This document shows positions 62,935 to 64,000 of a stretch of DNA of 64,000 bases, piece by piece. The first letter of the stretch is position 1. The number at the start of each line of letters is the position of its first letter. The translations under genes were made by a program, and so were the position numbers. The notes beneath the pieces were generated by a model. The model worked only from the letters and a program-made list of their open reading frames with translations. It searched no databases and had not been told where the DNA came from. The DNA is from Euborellia annulipes (Eukaryota > Arthropoda > Insecta > Dermaptera > Anisolabididae). The stretch spans positions 124,001-188,000 of the forward strand of contig JAKCPI010001711.1 in NCBI GenBank assembly GCA_023213315.1. The letters are read 5' to 3'.

Positions 62935-63460
62935 AACAAAAAAGAAAAAACAAAAAAAAACTACAGAAGACAATGGAGAATTATTAAAAAAAAAAATGAA
63001 ATAATAATTAATAATAAGATTATTCATATTAATAATTAATAAAATAAAGAGAAATTCCCTAAAATATTATCTTATATATATTTATATATTGAAAATATAT
63101 ACAGTGTGTTGAGAAAATAAAAAAAAAAGCAATAATTTATTCAAAGAAAGAAACTAATTTATTTTCATTGTTCTTATTTATAATTGTATTGCAAGAATTA
63201 AATAAAAATAAATAAATAAAACAGTGATTGTGATATGAATTTTAATTTTATAAAGGAAGGCAAGAAAGACAACCAAGAAGCAAGCAAGGCAGGAATATTA
63301 AAAAGATGATTATATGTTACAAAAGTATTTTTTTTTTTTTTTTTAAGAAAATGTATAGTGAAATAGACTTAATAATAAATCATTGTGGGTGATAATCATT
63401 TTTTACGCAATTCACAGTCAGTGTGCCATCATGTAGTGTTTAATAAAAATATTTATACAA
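62935..63460 (+). other. Lim1: Lim1 3' UTR and polyadenylation signals
   Basis: AT-rich sequence after the stop with candidate AATAAA hexamers at 63038, 63043, 63201 and 63442. The transcript end cannot be chosen without RNA data. The site near 63442, before a less A-rich stretch, or the 63201 cluster are the best guesses. Confidence 0.5.
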
Positions 63461-64000
63461 ATTGGATCACCATTTAACTGCTGCATCTATTAATTTTAAG
63501 TCTTTAGGTCATATAGACTTTCAAATAATTCAATTATCCAGTCATATTTATACCAATGGATTAATCAATTTGTATCTGGCTGGAAATGAAAACCCACATC
63601 TCTAGGCTTTTAAATTTATAAAAGTTCCGAATAAATATAAAAAATAAATTAAGAGTGTGAAACTGATTCTGCCCAGACTTTTTAAATAGTTAAGTATGTT
63701 CAGATGAAAAATCGATTCCACTCTCAATCTAAAAGAAAATTTTCTTTTATTTTTGAAAGAAAATTTCAAATATGTAATAGAAAATCGTCATCGAATATAT
63801 TTTTTTTTCTACTTATATTCTTAAACAAAAATTTAAATTATTAATAATTATTATCAAAACGTAGGCCGATTTTTATTTTGTGATTACAAACATTTTTTAT
63901 CACTAGCGGTTTCAGGAGGGAGGGGCCCGGGCTCACAGCTTTGGACAAAAAAAAAACAAAATAGTTATTATGAATTTTAATTATAGGCCTAGAAAAGTTC
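63461..64000. other. Downstream flank of Lim1
   Basis: AT-rich, no supported gene. A GGAGGGAGGGGCCCGGGC patch at 63917-63934 may be part of a repeat cut by the window end. Confidence 0.4.

Noticed and set aside
1..64000. CRISPR array, prokaryotic operon or phage system
   Set aside because: The spliced LIM-homeobox gene, SINEs and MITEs show eukaryotic nuclear DNA; no regularly spaced direct repeats with unique spacers were seen.

Overview
This is a window of an AT-rich, repeat-laden metazoan genome. It carries one recognisable host gene on the + strand: a LIM-homeodomain transcription factor of the Lim1/Lhx1-Lhx5 type, spread over about 60 kb. Ten coding exons can be joined with canonical GT-AG splice sites and consistent phases (2394..62934, 1851 nt, 616 residues plus stop). 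They encode a Gly/Ala-rich N-terminus, two LIM zinc-binding domains, an acidic and poly-Ala linker, a homeodomain and a Gly/Pro/Ala-rich tail ending in Val-Trp. The homeodomain (Lys at position 52, Pro-Met before Arg-Val-Ile-Gln) and the block just after it match my memory of arthropod Lim1. I therefore favour an arthropod, possibly a crustacean, but I cannot name the species.

Layout: 1-2379 is upstream or 5' intronic DNA with a hammerhead-type ribozyme fold and a copy of the main repeat family. Exons 1-4 (2380-5063) encode both LIM domains. Intron 4 is 19.2 kb. Exons 5-6 (24244-24827) are separated by a 63-nt intron that is open in frame; they encode the linker and homeodomain residues 1-46. 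Intron 6 is 30.3 kb and splits homeodomain helix 3 at codons 46/47. Exons 7-10 (55126-62934) encode the end of the homeodomain and the C-terminus. The 3' UTR has several AATAAA signals between 63038 and 63447.

The introns hold several interleaved repeat families. (i) Family E is a non-autonomous element of about 0.6-0.8 kb with a near-perfect 90-nt hairpin at one end and a donor-like GGTAAGAGAAAGTA end at the other; some 20 full or partial copies are present. (ii) There are three tRNA-derived SINE families (A, B, C), several copies with clear target-site duplications. (iii) Foldback elements carry the GAAACGTC motif; at least five of these sites can fold as minimal hammerhead ribozymes, the type reported for Penelope-like retroelements. 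(iv) There are hAT-type MITEs with 8-bp duplications, a mariner transposase remnant, a LINE reverse-transcriptase remnant and assorted long inverted repeats.

Some intronic islands of higher complexity and GC content lack recognisable repeats and could be cis-regulatory DNA or minor transcripts. A few of them have paired splice signals on the minus strand (679-806, 27969-28161, 33627-33810), which hints at an antisense or nested transcription unit. No prokaryotic-type features, rRNA genes, CRISPR arrays or free-standing tRNA genes were seen.
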